From Agrypnia vestita (lineage: Eukaryota > Arthropoda > Insecta > Trichoptera > Phryganeidae), in the NCBI GenBank assembly GCA_016648135.1, contig JADDOH010002586.1, forward strand, positions 173,040 to 237,039: DNA of 64,000 nucleotides. Reading direction: 5' to 3'. The translations under genes and the position numbers were made by a program. Below are positions 9,781 through 20,852 of the stretch, piece by piece; the first letter of the stretch is position 1; each line of letters starts with the position of its first letter. Below the pieces are notes generated by a model, which was not told the DNA's origin, did no database searches, and saw only the letters and a list, made by a program, of their open reading frames with translations.

Positions 9781-10650
9781 TAATTTGTTCAATACACATA
9801 TAATGTGCTATTAATATTCTTGTACTGCCTTTAACTATTTATTTTACAAATCATAACAAACACCAGTTCTTCTTCGCCATTACTTTATGTTGAATGAATT
9901 GGTAATTTATCTTTTTGTATTAACAATAAGATGTGCGTGTGTCTTTGACCTCGGAATGAGTTATGCTGGAAAATTGTAATATTAAACTATTTCTCTTCCC
10001 TCTGCTGTGCTCTCCTTTGTCGCCGGGGGCGTCCCAAGGTGTATATACATCAGATAGCCACTTCCCCCTGAAGGGGTGCCATCTGTGGGGTGGGAGATCA
10101 CGTAAATTGCCACCCCCCACCCCGCCCACCGCACCACCCCCGCAATGGCCACTCCGGACTGACTCTCCGGCCATTTTGGATTCGCCAACCCCACACCCCG
10201 ACCGTTCGGAATACAAAGTGACCAAAAAGTTTTGTAATAACTCACAATGTTGCTTTGTCTCCGAAGAGATATTTATTTATTTGTTAAATGATTGTTTTTT
10301 TAATTCACCTGACTTGTCATCTAGAAGAGTTCTGTACTATCTATGGAAATAAAGCAAATACACGAAACTCCTTTTGTTATTGCAATATACTAAATTAATA
10401 AAATAATTTGCCAAAGAACGTGAAACACAGAAGAAAAATAGAGGTGTTATATATTTAATAACTGAATATGTTTATGAATTATTAATATTAATTTATGATT
10501 ATATAATAGATATAAAAAATAAAATAATTTTGAACTTAAACCAACATTACGTTATATATTTATTATTAATGTAATAAAGGTATATAAATAAAAAAATATA
10601 CGTGTGATATTTTAGATGCTATTTTGAGACTGTGGTATATTTGATTATAC
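9781..10650. other. Unique stretch with a C-rich island
   Basis: Positions about 10015-10215 are C-rich on the plus strand with several C runs (G runs on the minus strand). Open frames on both strands across the island (up to 129 codons) are compositional. The rest is AT-rich. Confidence 0.45.
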
Positions 10651-10860
10651 TGTCACGGGACGTGGCTATGGGAGGCAAATGGAACACTTAAGTAATTTAA
10701 AGTTTTTATGTATTTACCAAAAAGTCACTGGACACGAATTCAATTACAACACTATTTTTAATTCCCACTATTAATCAATACGGGTTCTAGCATCACTTAA
10801 TAATACTTCAAACCGCACTGTGTTTAATATAACTTTTTATTTATTTATATAAATTACTTG
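10651..10860 (-). mobile_element. Diverged LTR-like end, TGTMACG family
   Basis: On the minus strand the unit ends in CATAGCCACG then CCCGTGACA at 10651, the same end found at 17671-17684 and 32751. Homology to the other copies fades towards about 10860, and the 5' boundary is not visible. Confidence 0.5.
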
Positions 10861-12049
10861 GATATTTTACTTGGATATAACCGTCTTATTTTAAAAAAAA
10901 ACTTTTTTAATAATTATAATATTATATTCGCTAGATTTTATACACGCTAGTACCCTTCATATACACACCAAAAATCCACATTATAATGACGATACTTGAG
11001 ACAATATCAAACCAAGTCTGTGTTAGTCAGCAAACGAGGTGTGGTGAGGGCGTCCATTGGAGGAAGAAACAATGTGACTTGTGAATTTAAAAAATCTGTC
11101 TGTGTAAAAATGTGGAAAAAAGTCTAAACAATGTGTGCGGCGTAATATCCTCACTGCATACCCCTACGAGGAAACAGAATGATGATCAGTTAGTCAATAA
11201 GAAAAAAACAACTATCCACGACCTTCCAGAATAATAGTATGAAACATAAGCCTAACGTTGGAGAACGTATAGGAAGGTCCCCTCAGGTCCGACTCCTTCT
11301 GAGAGAGGTTTCCCGTGATTCCCTCTCCACACAGGCAAATGCGAAGGAGTTCCAAGTTCCACAGAAAAATCCCTCCCATTTCAACAAAGCTGGTAGTAGC
11401 AAGAGCAGAATACCTGAACTCCTATAAACCTTGTACATAGCAAGCCAGGCCAAAAATAAGTGTAACTCACATCTAAAAAAAAATATTTTAGCATGATTCG
11501 ATAATTTTTGAAAGGACTGATAGCCTCGCACTTTTAAATATGATTAATATACAAGCACTTACTACAAACACAAAGTGCCTACACTATTTTATTGTATAAA
11601 AAATATTACCAATGTGGAACCTAATTTAAAACTCGGCAAAATTCAGAGACTAAACTAACTAAACAACATTTTAGATATTATTTTAATATTGGTGTGTTTT
11701 TCTTTTAATTCTATCAAGTTTATTTCTTTCATGTTGTTGCTAGCGATCTTTATCACTAATAAACCTATTTGTTTATATTATATTTTTATTATATAAATCT
11801 TTGTAGCGTGTAAATATATTAATATATAAATAAATGTTATACGCTTAATCGCTGTGTTTAAATATATATAGATTTTCATTAAAAGCCAACAATTTTCACG
11901 ATATTATTAGATGCTTTATTATATTTACATTGCTTCGTAAATTAAATTAAATAATATACGCTTCCTCTGATTGCTTTGTTAGAGGCTCCTGATCTTTCGG
12001 TCCACCTTGTGAAATGTAAGGTTTTGTAGGGTCCTAAGGGAGTTTCCAG
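10861..12049. other. Unique stretch, nothing recognised
   Basis: Positions 11240-11430 are less AT-rich, with no motif that I recognise in any frame. The remainder is AT-rich. Confidence 0.4.
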
Positions 12050-12240
12050 AAGAGGGATGGAAAATCGAGGGTTGGAGGGATGTTGGGTCTCTCATGCTGG
12101 GAAGTTGATAAATGTATTCCTGCCGGTTGTGTTTGTCACACGGGCGGGGCAGGAGGTGGGGAGAGGGTGGCGGAGGTTTCGGGGGAGGGCGAGTAACGCA
12201 TCACGCTGGCTGGCTCTAGGAGACCTCGAAACAAGAAAAT
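12050..12240. other. G-rich island
   Basis: Plus-strand G runs (GGAGGTGGGG, GGGGGAGGG) cluster at about 12140-12200 in a sharply bounded GC-rich block. G-quadruplex formation is possible. A 61-codon open frame here has no motif. Confidence 0.5.
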
Positions 12241-13019
12241 AGTCCCATTTATTTAAGATGTGGAACGCGGTCTCTCATTCTTAGTACCTTAACTCTGAAA
12301 TTACGTACTTAATTTATGAGAAAAAGTATTTGGCATGTTTCGAATCAAACAATATTGTCACAGCACAGGCTGTTAAAAAATCTAACAAAAGTTAAGTATG
12401 TTTTAATAATGCACTCAATTTATTAATCATTTTTTTGTTTATTGCTTAACTCGAACAAGAATGGCATGCACCATTGCCATGACATCTATGGTGCTTTGTG
12501 CATTTTATCAGGAAGCTTTTAATTATATGTTTCTACATTATTACAGTTCAACCTAGATATAGAAATAAATCTGCCACTATGAGAGAAATTTTCAGATATT
12601 TTAGTTATTATCCGTAGATTATATTCAAATTACTAATACGATAAGATAATCTAGTACAGATATATGCAACCTTCATACAAAAAAAAGAGCCTTTAATTCA
12701 GCTTTATTCTTTTTTAATGTACCTATATATTTTATTTTTCCCAATTATTTGACATACACTAGAATACAGCAGTATTCTGTTCTAGTGTTTTGAGAACATT
12801 CATATAAAAACATTGTTAAAATATTACAATAATTAAGCACAATTGACTCCCTTTGAAATATAACACACACAACATTTGGTAAAAAAAAATTATCTTTATT
12901 TACATTTCGCAGTATCTTCAGCTTAGCGATTTGTATATGTCAAATATACTCGTGCAACTAAAGATTCGGAATAGTTCTGTCTAAGTATAGTTCTTTATAA
13001 GCATCATCCACTTTTACAG
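12241..13019. other. AT-rich stretch, nothing recognised
   Basis: A local inverted segment near 12760-12790 (TAGAATACAG against TTCTGTTCTA) is the only structure noticed. Confidence 0.4.
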
Positions 13020-13215
13020 ACACACCGTTTTCTACTGCTTCTGATGTATAGCGTTAGTCTCCTGGAGGATGCCTTTCCACTTCATCGTTCATCTTCTGCT
13101 TCTATCCTTTCTTCTCCTCTAGCTTCTCCAGATAAGCCAGTACATTATCCTTTAGGCGCTGTCTTGATCTGCCCAGCGGCACGCTTTTTCTAATAAGACC
13201 TTCCAGACAACTAAT
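13020..13215 (-). pseudogene. Non-LTR RT C-terminal relic (weak)
   Basis: The minus-strand translation gives VPLGRSRQRLKDNV (RTE-like enzymes have GRPRxRWKDNV), then about 25 residues later, in another frame, MKWKGILQETNAIH, which fits the closing WRxIVxET-type helix. Only this tail is visible and it is frameshifted. I infer an RTE-like source. Confidence 0.45.
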
Positions 13216-13770
13216 CTAGTAGGACCATCCTAGTAACTAAATGATTAGGTGGGGAAGGGGGCATTGATGATATATATCGCTTAATAATAAATCCATCTGT
13301 GAAAGCTCACTCTCTACTATCATTTATGCGAGTTTCTAAACAAAACTTTATCCCTCAGTAACAAAATATTATGTAGTATATGTAAAATTCACTCTTGACA
13401 GTTATTAATGTGATGATATAAATTTTAAAAATACACAAATTATGATAGATTTCAAAACTAATAATTTGTTTCGCTTCAATAAGGCTTTGTACATTAACAC
13501 CGACGTGGCGCAAAATGGAAATGATGTATACATATATATTATGTACATATATATACTATAAGACACTTTCCACAATAAATCAAGCGTAAACTCTGTAAGA
13601 TGTGTCCCCACCTTAATCCCGTCCTCTGCCTGCGGGTAGCGGGTAGCTACTCCACAATGCCCTGAGCATAGGTACAACCCTGACAGGGCCGGCGTGGCGC
13701 GGCGACCAACATATTAGAGTAAGAACCAGCGACCGCCATACTTACGTCATAGCATCAAACCTGAAATATT
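13216..13770. other. AT-rich stretch, short GC-rich end
   Basis: No gene. A TATATATAT-rich patch lies at about 13527-13555, and about 13615-13720 is GC-richer with a 90-codon minus-strand frame lacking motifs. Confidence 0.4.
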
Positions 13771-14264
13771 TTCTGTAGATGAACATTTTGGGTGACCCGT
13801 TGGGAAATCCTGAGGGGTCCTGCTCAGTGGTCCTGATGTACCCTTGACCATGCTGCCCTACATTGGTCTTTCTTTGTTTTCTTTTAATAATCTTGCAACT
13901 TCACTTTTTCTGTTTATTACTTCTGTTTTCTCTTTACATTCTTGTTAATTTCATTGTGTTTTCTATCGTTATTTTCCATTTTATTTGCACAACCATGTTA
14001 TCTTTCTGTTTTGTATCATATTTTGTCAATTTTACGTTGTCTCTCCTGATCGGTGTCATACCGGTGGTTTTACCTTTTCTGGCACAAGTGCTACATGTTT
14101 TTATTTTTGTTTTGTCCCTTTCCCTCCAAGGAGGGGTGTTGATTTATTTTTGTCCCGTGCGATGTCTCCTCGGGTGTTCTTATGTTGTATTTTTTAGATT
14201 ATAAATGTTCTTTTATTGTAATTTTGTAAAACCTCTTTTAAAAATAAAGACTTTTAGCATGGGA
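13771..14264 (+). repeat. Possible retroelement 3' region
   Basis: The T-rich stretch ends with AAAAATAAAGACTTTTA (about 14240-14256), a good polyadenylation context. TGTAGATGAACATT at about 13777 recurs near 14443. Open frames of 113 and 70 codons are hydrophobic and T-driven. The family is unknown. Confidence 0.3.
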
Positions 14265-14460
14265 CATTGAAGGTTTTGCGCGACCGACTCGCCTGGTCTT
14301 GCTTTTTGTAATGCTGGGACGCAAGGCCGAGCGGAGAGGACGCTTTAGCATAAAATAATGCCAACCAGGCGGCGAATGTGTTGGGCTGATATGGACGCTT
14401 CGGCGCATAAAACAGCCCAGGGTATGTGGTGGGTCACCTTCAGTGTAGATGAACATTATA
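14265..14460. repeat. Interspersed repeat, pair with 9575-9780
   Basis: GC-richer copy of the repeat described at 9575-9780, with ordered shared segments. The 72-codon minus-strand frame (14238-14456) is not kept in the other copy. Confidence 0.6.
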
Positions 14461-14539
14461 GTAGGTTTGGATATTATGATATTTGTGTTCGGGGGATTTT
14501 GGCAGATAACAGGTAATACAGGTACAAAAAATGTGTAAG

Positions 14540-15117
14540 TTAAGATTGTTATCCCAACACTTAATAGACGAGAATAAATAAAAAATAAACGAGACGTAGG
14601 TATACGTCGGTGTTTATTTCTTTCAGTTTCTACTTGAGATAGAGAAGGAGGAGAAATACATGACGGCTATCCATCAAACGTCATAATATATAAACGAGTC
14701 CAACGCGACAATGACAATTTTTCCATGATTTTACATCAGAACGTTTTGGGAGAAGAAATTTATAAGTGTATATGAAATTTTTTTTTTTCTATAAGCTTTA
14801 ATTATAGCATTAGTACTTTTTTCATGTAATTTTAGTCAAAACATGAAAATTATGAGGTTACGTTTGCGATAGGTACTTCGGTAATCCGTTTAAAGCTCTG
14901 TCAGACCAGACCGCCTGGATAAGAAGGCTCTGGAGAAATCAACCCCTTTTCTAAAGGCATTTCAAATATAGTACACCGCAAATAAAGGTATTTACTTTGA
15001 GAGAGATGTGTGAAAATATACAAATCTTATTATTTGAGTACGACGAGCACCGACGTATTTGCCTCGTTTATTTTTATTTTTATTCTCGTTTATTAAGTGT
15101 TGGGATAACTATCTTAA
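14540..15117. mobile_element. Fold-back MITE with ~70-bp inverted arms, TTAA at both ends
   Basis: The left arm (14540-14612) and right arm (15048-15117) are complementary over about 70 bp with few mismatches. They share GTTATCCCAACACTTAATA / TATTAAGTGTTGGGATAAC and CACCGACGTAT-type inner ends. Both outer ends read TTAAGAT, so a TTAA target site, as used by piggyBac-type elements, is plausible. The 435-bp interior has no coding relic; a 109-codon open frame (14997-15326) crosses the right boundary and is not taken as real. Confidence 0.85.
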
Positions 15118-15356
15118 GATCCCAATATTGTGCTTTTCGGAATATGGCTGAATATGTTTTAGGTGCATTTTATCAAGAGCATACTAATTTTAAAATCTCT
15201 GCTCTGACTATAAAATCACCTACAAATTTTATATGTTTTACTCAATTTCGCAATCATAAAACTGGAAGAATATTCGGAATCTGGTATTTATATTACCGCA
15301 ATAACGAAGTTAATTGGCTGTGGTAAGTAGCTTAACTCCAGTCCTCAATATAATAT

Positions 15357-15420
15357 TCTTCTTCTTCTTATGGTGCCATCTCCTATCGGAGGTCGGCGAT
15401 CATTCTGGCGGTTACGATTT
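15357..15420 (-). mobile_element. CR1/L2-like retroelement 3' end
   Basis: On the minus strand GCCGACCTCCGATAGGAGAT is followed by GGCACCATAAGAAGAAGAAG. The same end closes the CR1/L2-like relic at 51205-51256. The upstream part up to about 15540 may belong to it, but I cannot show that. Confidence 0.6.
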
Positions 15421-16119
15421 TGTTTACCAGCGCATGGAACAACTCATTCGAGTTACACTTATACTTACAGTCCCTCAAGTTACGCAGTTCTGGATCCGAG
15501 GTGGATCCCCATTCACTGTTCTATGAAGTCTGGCGAGGCACCTAAAAGAAGAAAAAGAAAGATAAATACAAAATTTGCAATTTGCGCGCAGTGGGTCGCC
15601 AGGTCCGGACCTGCCCCTAACCCAGGCATGTGCCACCCCAGGGTAGGTACCCTGCCATCTCTAAGTACGTTACTGCCATACAGGCATCTTAGAGGCCGAC
15701 GTAGGGGGGCCGAATATTGAATTTCCCGAGGGACCGACCCTTGCTAACCCCCTCCCCCTCCCACCTCCGTTCCGCCCACGCGCGAAAACCGCCCGCAGAA
15801 AGCCTTCTATTAAAGTACAGCCTATTCAATGATGATATATGAAATCAATCATTCTTTGGACACGTTAAAATATTTTTGAAATTATTTTCCGTATTTTCAA
15901 AAGCTGATATTTTACCATCCTAATATGATTATTTAACACTCCATATTAATACACTATATTCATCATATTCTATCCTAATGTGATTTCTTGACACTCTATC
16001 TTAATGTGGTCTTAATATGCTACCATTATTGAGTAGTTCAGAAACAAAGCCACCACACACACGAATTTGTTTTCAAATTTTACTTTGATGAACAAAGGGA
16101 GAAGTGTCGACTTAAGGAA
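15421..16119. other. Unique stretch with a GC-rich island
   Basis: A C-rich island spans about 15590-15800. The rest is AT-rich and has no recognised element. Confidence 0.4.
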
Positions 16120-16415
16120 CACACAAACATCACTCGGCATGAAGACTCTACTCCTACACATATGAAATTGAGGTGGCTTGGACATGTGCTAGGAATGCCA
16201 GAGGAACGAGTACCTACCAGGAAGTAGGTATCTTCTTGGCAACCCCGGAAGACTAGGCTGGAAGAAACAACAGTAAAAAAGTGTATTAAAACCGAATAGG
16301 TCTGGACTGGTTAACTCATATGGAAGCAGCACAAGACAGAATATGGAAACACCTTGTCGAGTCTTTGGGCCCCCGACCTTACAAGGGAATGAAGATGAAT
16401 GAATGAATGAAAAAA
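16120..16415 (+). pseudogene. Non-LTR RT C-terminal relic with (ATGA)n tail
   Basis: The translation shows HMKLRWLGHVLGMPEERVP, the conserved LRWxGHVxRM motif near the C-terminus of several non-LTR ORF2 proteins. Further on, a stop-broken frame carries the A.DR.W-like end. It finishes in GAATGAATGAATGAA at about 16393-16410, a typical 3' microsatellite tail. At least two stops. Confidence 0.65.
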
Positions 16416-17177
16416 ATGGATTTTTAAAAATCCACAGAATGTTTATTAATTTCCACATTAGAAATGTAAAATTATATGCTTTAATATTTCTTCATTTGAA
16501 ATTATATATTTTATTATTGATTGAATTGGCATTGAAATTGTAGAGAATATACTTGATAATCATTAAAAAGAATGATATAATACTATTTTTTCTCTACTTG
16601 AGTTTAATTATATATTATATATTTTACTATTCATTAATTATTTATATTTACATCCTAAGGATATTTTTCTATATTTGAGTATATAATTTATTACTTCATC
16701 GGTTAATGAGTGATTTTATTGATCTCGAAACTCGAGTAGTAAATTATAAAATATATAATTATATCTCAGGTAGAGAAAATATGGTTATATCCCTTCTTTT
16801 TTAATGATTATATATCTTTTTATTTATTTATTCAAATTGAATCTTAAAATACATTAAAACATGTTTTATAAAAAAAATTAAACAGCCGAAAAATATTTAC
16901 TCCATACCTCTATTAATGGCTTACAAATAAACAATAAATCGTGTTATATAAACTTACCAAATTGAAAACAAGAAATAATTATAAGAAACAAATGCTGAGC
17001 GATGTGTCTTCCTCAATACATACACGTATAGGTACTGAAATACTTCAGATGTCACAAAACGTATGAATTCAATAGCTGGTGTTCATAAGGCCGAGTTGAG
17101 GATCCCGTCTTAATGGAAGATCATCAAGAATGCTGCAGATTGGAACAGACGGCGTAGGATGGTTTCGACGACGGTTT
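16416..17177. other. AT-rich stretch with a GAAACTCG-type tail
   Basis: At about 16694-16800 a segment with GATCTCGAAACTCGAGTAGTAAATTAT matches 28390-28475 (spread over both copies). It resembles a decayed Penelope-like tail. Otherwise AT-rich with no gene. Confidence 0.4.
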
Positions 17178-17684
17178 TGTCACAGAATGGCAAGTAGAAG
17201 GAATTGGGCACTATCCGAATCCCTTGTAATTTCACTTCGGTAGAACACTATGGAAGGCTCTAGAATAGTCTACAATTATCTACAACTTTCGAGAAGCGTC
17301 TACAAACGACTAAAACAGCCTAGAAGCGACGGGAACCTTCTCATAAACATTAGAATAATAAAACCAGCGTTTGGGTATAAATACCGGGACTACGCGACGA
17401 TGCGGAAAGTCGTATTTTGAAATAATCCGACGAATATTTATCGAAGTGACTTTAGGAGGCGAAATAAATAAATGCGACTAATACGTGCGAGTATTGGATG
17501 GAATTTTCTAGTGAATTTTAAATGAAGTGTTCATATACGAGTGATATATTACGAAATATTGTGATTTGAAAAATGGCGTTAAGTTTAATTCGTGGCTTTG
17601 TACATTTAATAATTAATTAATCATTAATTAATAAATCGCTAATGAATATTCACTGTTTTAATTTGTTTCTCATAGCCACGAACA
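17178..17684 (+). mobile_element. Solo LTR, TGTMACG family, copy 2
   Basis: Starts TGTCACAGAATGG and ends CATAGCCACGAACA. The 5' 45 bp align well with the 32751-33525 copy read on its minus strand (AATGGCAAGTAGAAG against AATGGTAAGCAGAAA). A TATA-type box (GTATAAATACC at about 17376) is followed about 90 bp later by AATAAATAAATG. No internal coding region; target duplication not recognisable. Confidence 0.75.
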
Positions 17685-18514
17685 TGATTAAAGAGAAAAA
17701 GTATTAATAGTGTAGTAAAAGTATTATACACAGTGTAGTTTATTGAATTTATCATACGTCAAAATCATAAGTGATGACAACGAAATAATTTTTGACCTTT
17801 TTAAATTGAGTCGTATTTCGCGCGCCTTCGAAATTGGGTGATTCTTTTTTGTCGCCCTGTGATTTAAGGGAAGGGGGTCGGACTTTCTCGAAAGGCTGCG
17901 TGACACACACGGGCGGCGAGGGGCGCGGCGGGGATGAAGACTATGGACGATCACCTTGAATGAAAATAATTGTATTCAATTTAAAATTTTGGAAAAGCAA
18001 TAAAAGCGTATTCAGAAATCGCAGGTATATTTAATACCGTTGAATACTTTACTAGCTCTTTTAAATAAATCAGTTTAATCAGACAACGAGGTAAAAGATG
18101 TAATAATCGTATAATCAAAATAGTATAATAAATAGTTAACATTAGTAATTATGGAATAACCTACTGCCATTTAAGCCTCCAATATCCCCGATAATAATAA
18201 TTTCGAATGTCCATCCGTAACTTTCTATCCAACATCTGATCTTATTCCGATTTCAAAATGGGTATAATTTTTCAAAATTATTATTAAAAAAAATTAAACA
18301 TTGACTTTATGTTTTTTGAATAAACTACTGTAAATTAGATTTTTTTTAATATTTCAGTTTAGTGAAAATTAAAACTAATGAATGCATCCATAACTATATC
18401 GCATATGTCATTGTTATTATTCGTTCATCAAAATTCTCAGTGTAACAGTGTCCATCACATATCAGATGACTCAAATAATAATGAAGTATAATATAATAAT
18501 AAAGTACTACCCAT
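17685..18514. other. AT-rich stretch with a short GC-rich island
   Basis: A GC-rich block at about 17815-17950 includes GGCGGCGAGGGGCGCGGCGG. No coding relic. Confidence 0.4.
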
Positions 18515-18660
18515 TAGAAAGATATACAGAAAAATCTAATTCACGAAAAAAATATTAGGTTACTACTGGGATTCGAACCCAGGCCACCTCCTTTCCGGGG
18601 CCGGTGCTCTGACCACTAAGCTATAGCAACCCTCTATGTTTCCGTGAATATATCGACCTT
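18515..18660 (-). mobile_element. tRNA-derived SINE, family S2, with cloverleaf-like head
   Basis: The minus-strand head (18632 to 18558) can form a 7-bp acceptor stem (GGTTGCT with AGTAACC, one G-T pair) and a perfect T arm (CTGGG/CCCAG around TTCGAAT), and has an A box (TAGCTTAGTGGTCAG). The body follows with TTTTTTCGTGAATTAG and CTGTATATCTTTCTAAT. Related copies: 31966-32150, 40195-40345. The body attached to the head marks it as a SINE rather than a tRNA gene. Confidence 0.8.
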
Positions 18661-18691
18661 ATATGTATATATATATGTTCTTATTTTATTA

Positions 18692-18825
18692 ATTGATTAA
18701 TTTTTTTTCCTGTATATCTTTCTAATTGATTGATTAATTTGATTTAAAAATTTCACAGAACTTTGTTCTGAAAAATTACAACTTCACAAATATGAATGTG
18801 TTCTTGAATATATATAAGTACTACC
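18692..18825 (+). mobile_element. SINE S2 body fragment, inverted relative to the previous copy
   Basis: Contains CCTGTATATCTTTCTAATTG, then CACAGAACTTTGTTCTGAAA (itself a hairpin) and ATATGAATGTGTTCTTGAAT, all shared with 32060-32150 and 39975-40040. It lies head-to-head with the minus-strand copy at 18515-18660. Confidence 0.7.
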
Positions 18826-18929
18826 CATATTATTTTATACTATAACTAAGTCTGGCGGTCGCTAGCTCCTACTCTATAATGTCCATCACTAAGAAAGGAC
18901 CAGAACTGAAATGGACGGGAGACAGAGTA

Positions 18930-19464
18930 AGGAACACTTAACTTGCAATCGGCGATAGCTGCTAAGCTAAGATTGCTGCAGCTAAGCTCTGCGAGCGGCT
19001 GTTTGAGTGAATGCGCGGCCGATAGTAGCCTCTGGGCGGTTATTGCTGGCCAGCTATTTACTTGCTGCTTGACAGTGAGATCTGCTATGGTGGCCGCATC
19101 GCGGCTGGTAGTGACCTCTGCTAGGCCATTGTATCTACAATTGATGGTAGATGCCGATGACTGGCCCAACGAGCGGCTATGGTGGGTGATTCGCAGCCAA
19201 TAGTGGCCACCACGCGGTGTCTGCTTGCTGCAAAGCCACGCTGTTGGCTATGGTAGCCGCTTCGCGGCCGGTGATAGCTACTGCGCGGACATTGGTGTCT
19301 GATACTTCTTGAAGGCGGCTATCTAAATATAATAAATTCGTTGTCTGTCAGTCCGTAACTTGTTGGAATTATAACTTTAGATAATCAGAATGCGCGGACC
19401 AGATTACATTCAAGGGTCGTTATAAATTATTATGTCCCGTGCTTTTTCACGGGTGTACGGCTAA
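18930..19464 (+). mobile_element. Helitron-like element end with decayed GC-rich tandem repeat
   Basis: Positions 18930-19320 hold a diverged repeat of about 65-95 bp with GCTATGGTGGCCGCATCGCG-like and GCCGATAGTAGCCTC-like segments, strikingly GC-rich for this window. At 19436-19453 a hairpin (CCCGTG, 6-nt loop, CACGGG) is followed after 7 nt by CTAA (19461-19464) and T, the hairpin plus CTRR end of Helitrons. I infer that the repeat is the element body; the 5' end is not found. Confidence 0.5.
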
Positions 19465-20393
19465 TTAAGATGTAATTGACAAAAGTAGTTGTAACCGATT
19501 AATAAACCAGAACGGAGTTTTAAAATTAACATTTTGATCAAATGCTTCTAAAATACACAAACGTACTTTCAAATTTATTTATAGTTCTATTAAGTTAATC
19601 AGTTGTCAATTGTCAAACTAACACTCTTTGCCAGATAATCATATTCTATAACGTCGCTATATATTAATATCATATTCAAAGTTGCGCTTTTCCTTCTAAT
19701 TAAATTTTTAAAAGAATTTCTAGCACTTAACTTAAAGAAAGATCTATCAAAAAAAATTTCATTGTAAAATAATAATGGAACGTCGCACAAAGTCGCTACA
19801 CTAATTTTGCTTTTTCGATATGTATTAAACACACGCAATAACCATTTATAATTGATTTGGGGACAACTTTCCTAAAATGACTTTTTTTTCTGTACGCCAA
19901 ATCCTCAAATTAGTAATGCTCTGGAATATATAAAATAAAAGTAAAGATAGACGATGTCCAAAATACGACATTCGGAATGTGACATTCTAACCTGAAAGAA
20001 AAGAAACGACATTTGACAAAATTACGTCGCATTATATCTTAGGTAATATACATGCTTCCGTAATATAAAGCCTGCGACTTGATTCAAATTGGAACATAAT
20101 ATTTTTCAAAGGATAAACAAATATTTAAAGCGATAAACAGTATAAAGAGGAAATGTCAAATTTGTCCAGTGTTTGTCATATACTCGTAGATATATACCGC
20201 GAATGCGCAATGACAGCCAAATTGACCAACAACAAAAATGGCAAGATTCAGATTATTTTATAACACATATATGTTTTTTTATAAATTAGTCTTCTTCTTC
20301 TTGTTTTTCAGCTTTTATCTGAATATTCTTTGTAAGGGCCATTGTTTCCACTCCATTCGTCATCACTGCACGTGCATACTGCCAGTGATAAGT
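19465..20393. other. AT-rich stretch, nothing recognised
   Basis: A 79-codon open frame on the minus strand (19599-19838) has no motif. Confidence 0.4.
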
Positions 20394-20852
20394 GATAAAT
20401 TAGTAAACATGTATAAATATTCAATTTATCATTTTTATAAGTGACCGGCAGATAATATTTTAAGTGTAGGTATAATATTTTTACACATTAAATATAATCT
20501 GCATGTGTTTTCAAACAATCTGCAAAAATCTGTAGAACAATCTGTACTTCTCACTACTTTACACAATTTCACCATATGTTTTTTTAAGCTGGCAACTAAA
20601 AAGATGTACATTACTTGATGCAGATCTAGGGCATTCATAATAAAGATATTATAAATTATTAAACGTGTAAAAAAATTAAATATATTATTTTTATAAGTGA
20701 CCGGTAGACAATATATTAAGTGTGTAATATTTCTACATTAAATATTATCTGCATGTATTTTAAAACAATATGTACTTTTCGCTACTTTACACGATTTCGC
20801 CATATGTTTTTTTAAGCTGGTAACGGAAAAGATGTAATCATAATAAAGATTC
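20394..20852. repeat. Direct tandem duplication, ~256-bp unit
   Basis: Unit 1 (about 20394-20649) and unit 2 (about 20650-20852) share ATTTTTATAAGTGACCGG (20431 and 20687), ATCTGCATGT, CTACTTTACAC and CATATGTTTTTTTAAGCTGG in order. Unit 2 lacks about 40-50 bp in two places. It is an old segmental duplication without a gene. Confidence 0.9.

Noticed and set aside
9920..10352. Overlapping open frames of 87-129 codons on both strands
   Set aside because: They lie over a C-rich island where stops are rare by composition; no motif in any frame.
13863..14204. 113-codon hydrophobic frame resembling a membrane protein
   Set aside because: Phe/Leu/Val-rich translation of T-rich DNA, with no sign of coding bias and a probable retroelement 3' region.
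15370..15720. 116-codon plus-strand frame
   Set aside because: Starts in the antisense of a CR1/L2-like 3' end and runs into a C-rich island; no motif.
18558..18632. Functional tRNA gene
   Set aside because: The head is followed by the S2 SINE body and related copies exist at 31966 and 40195; the anticodon arm does not fold convincingly.
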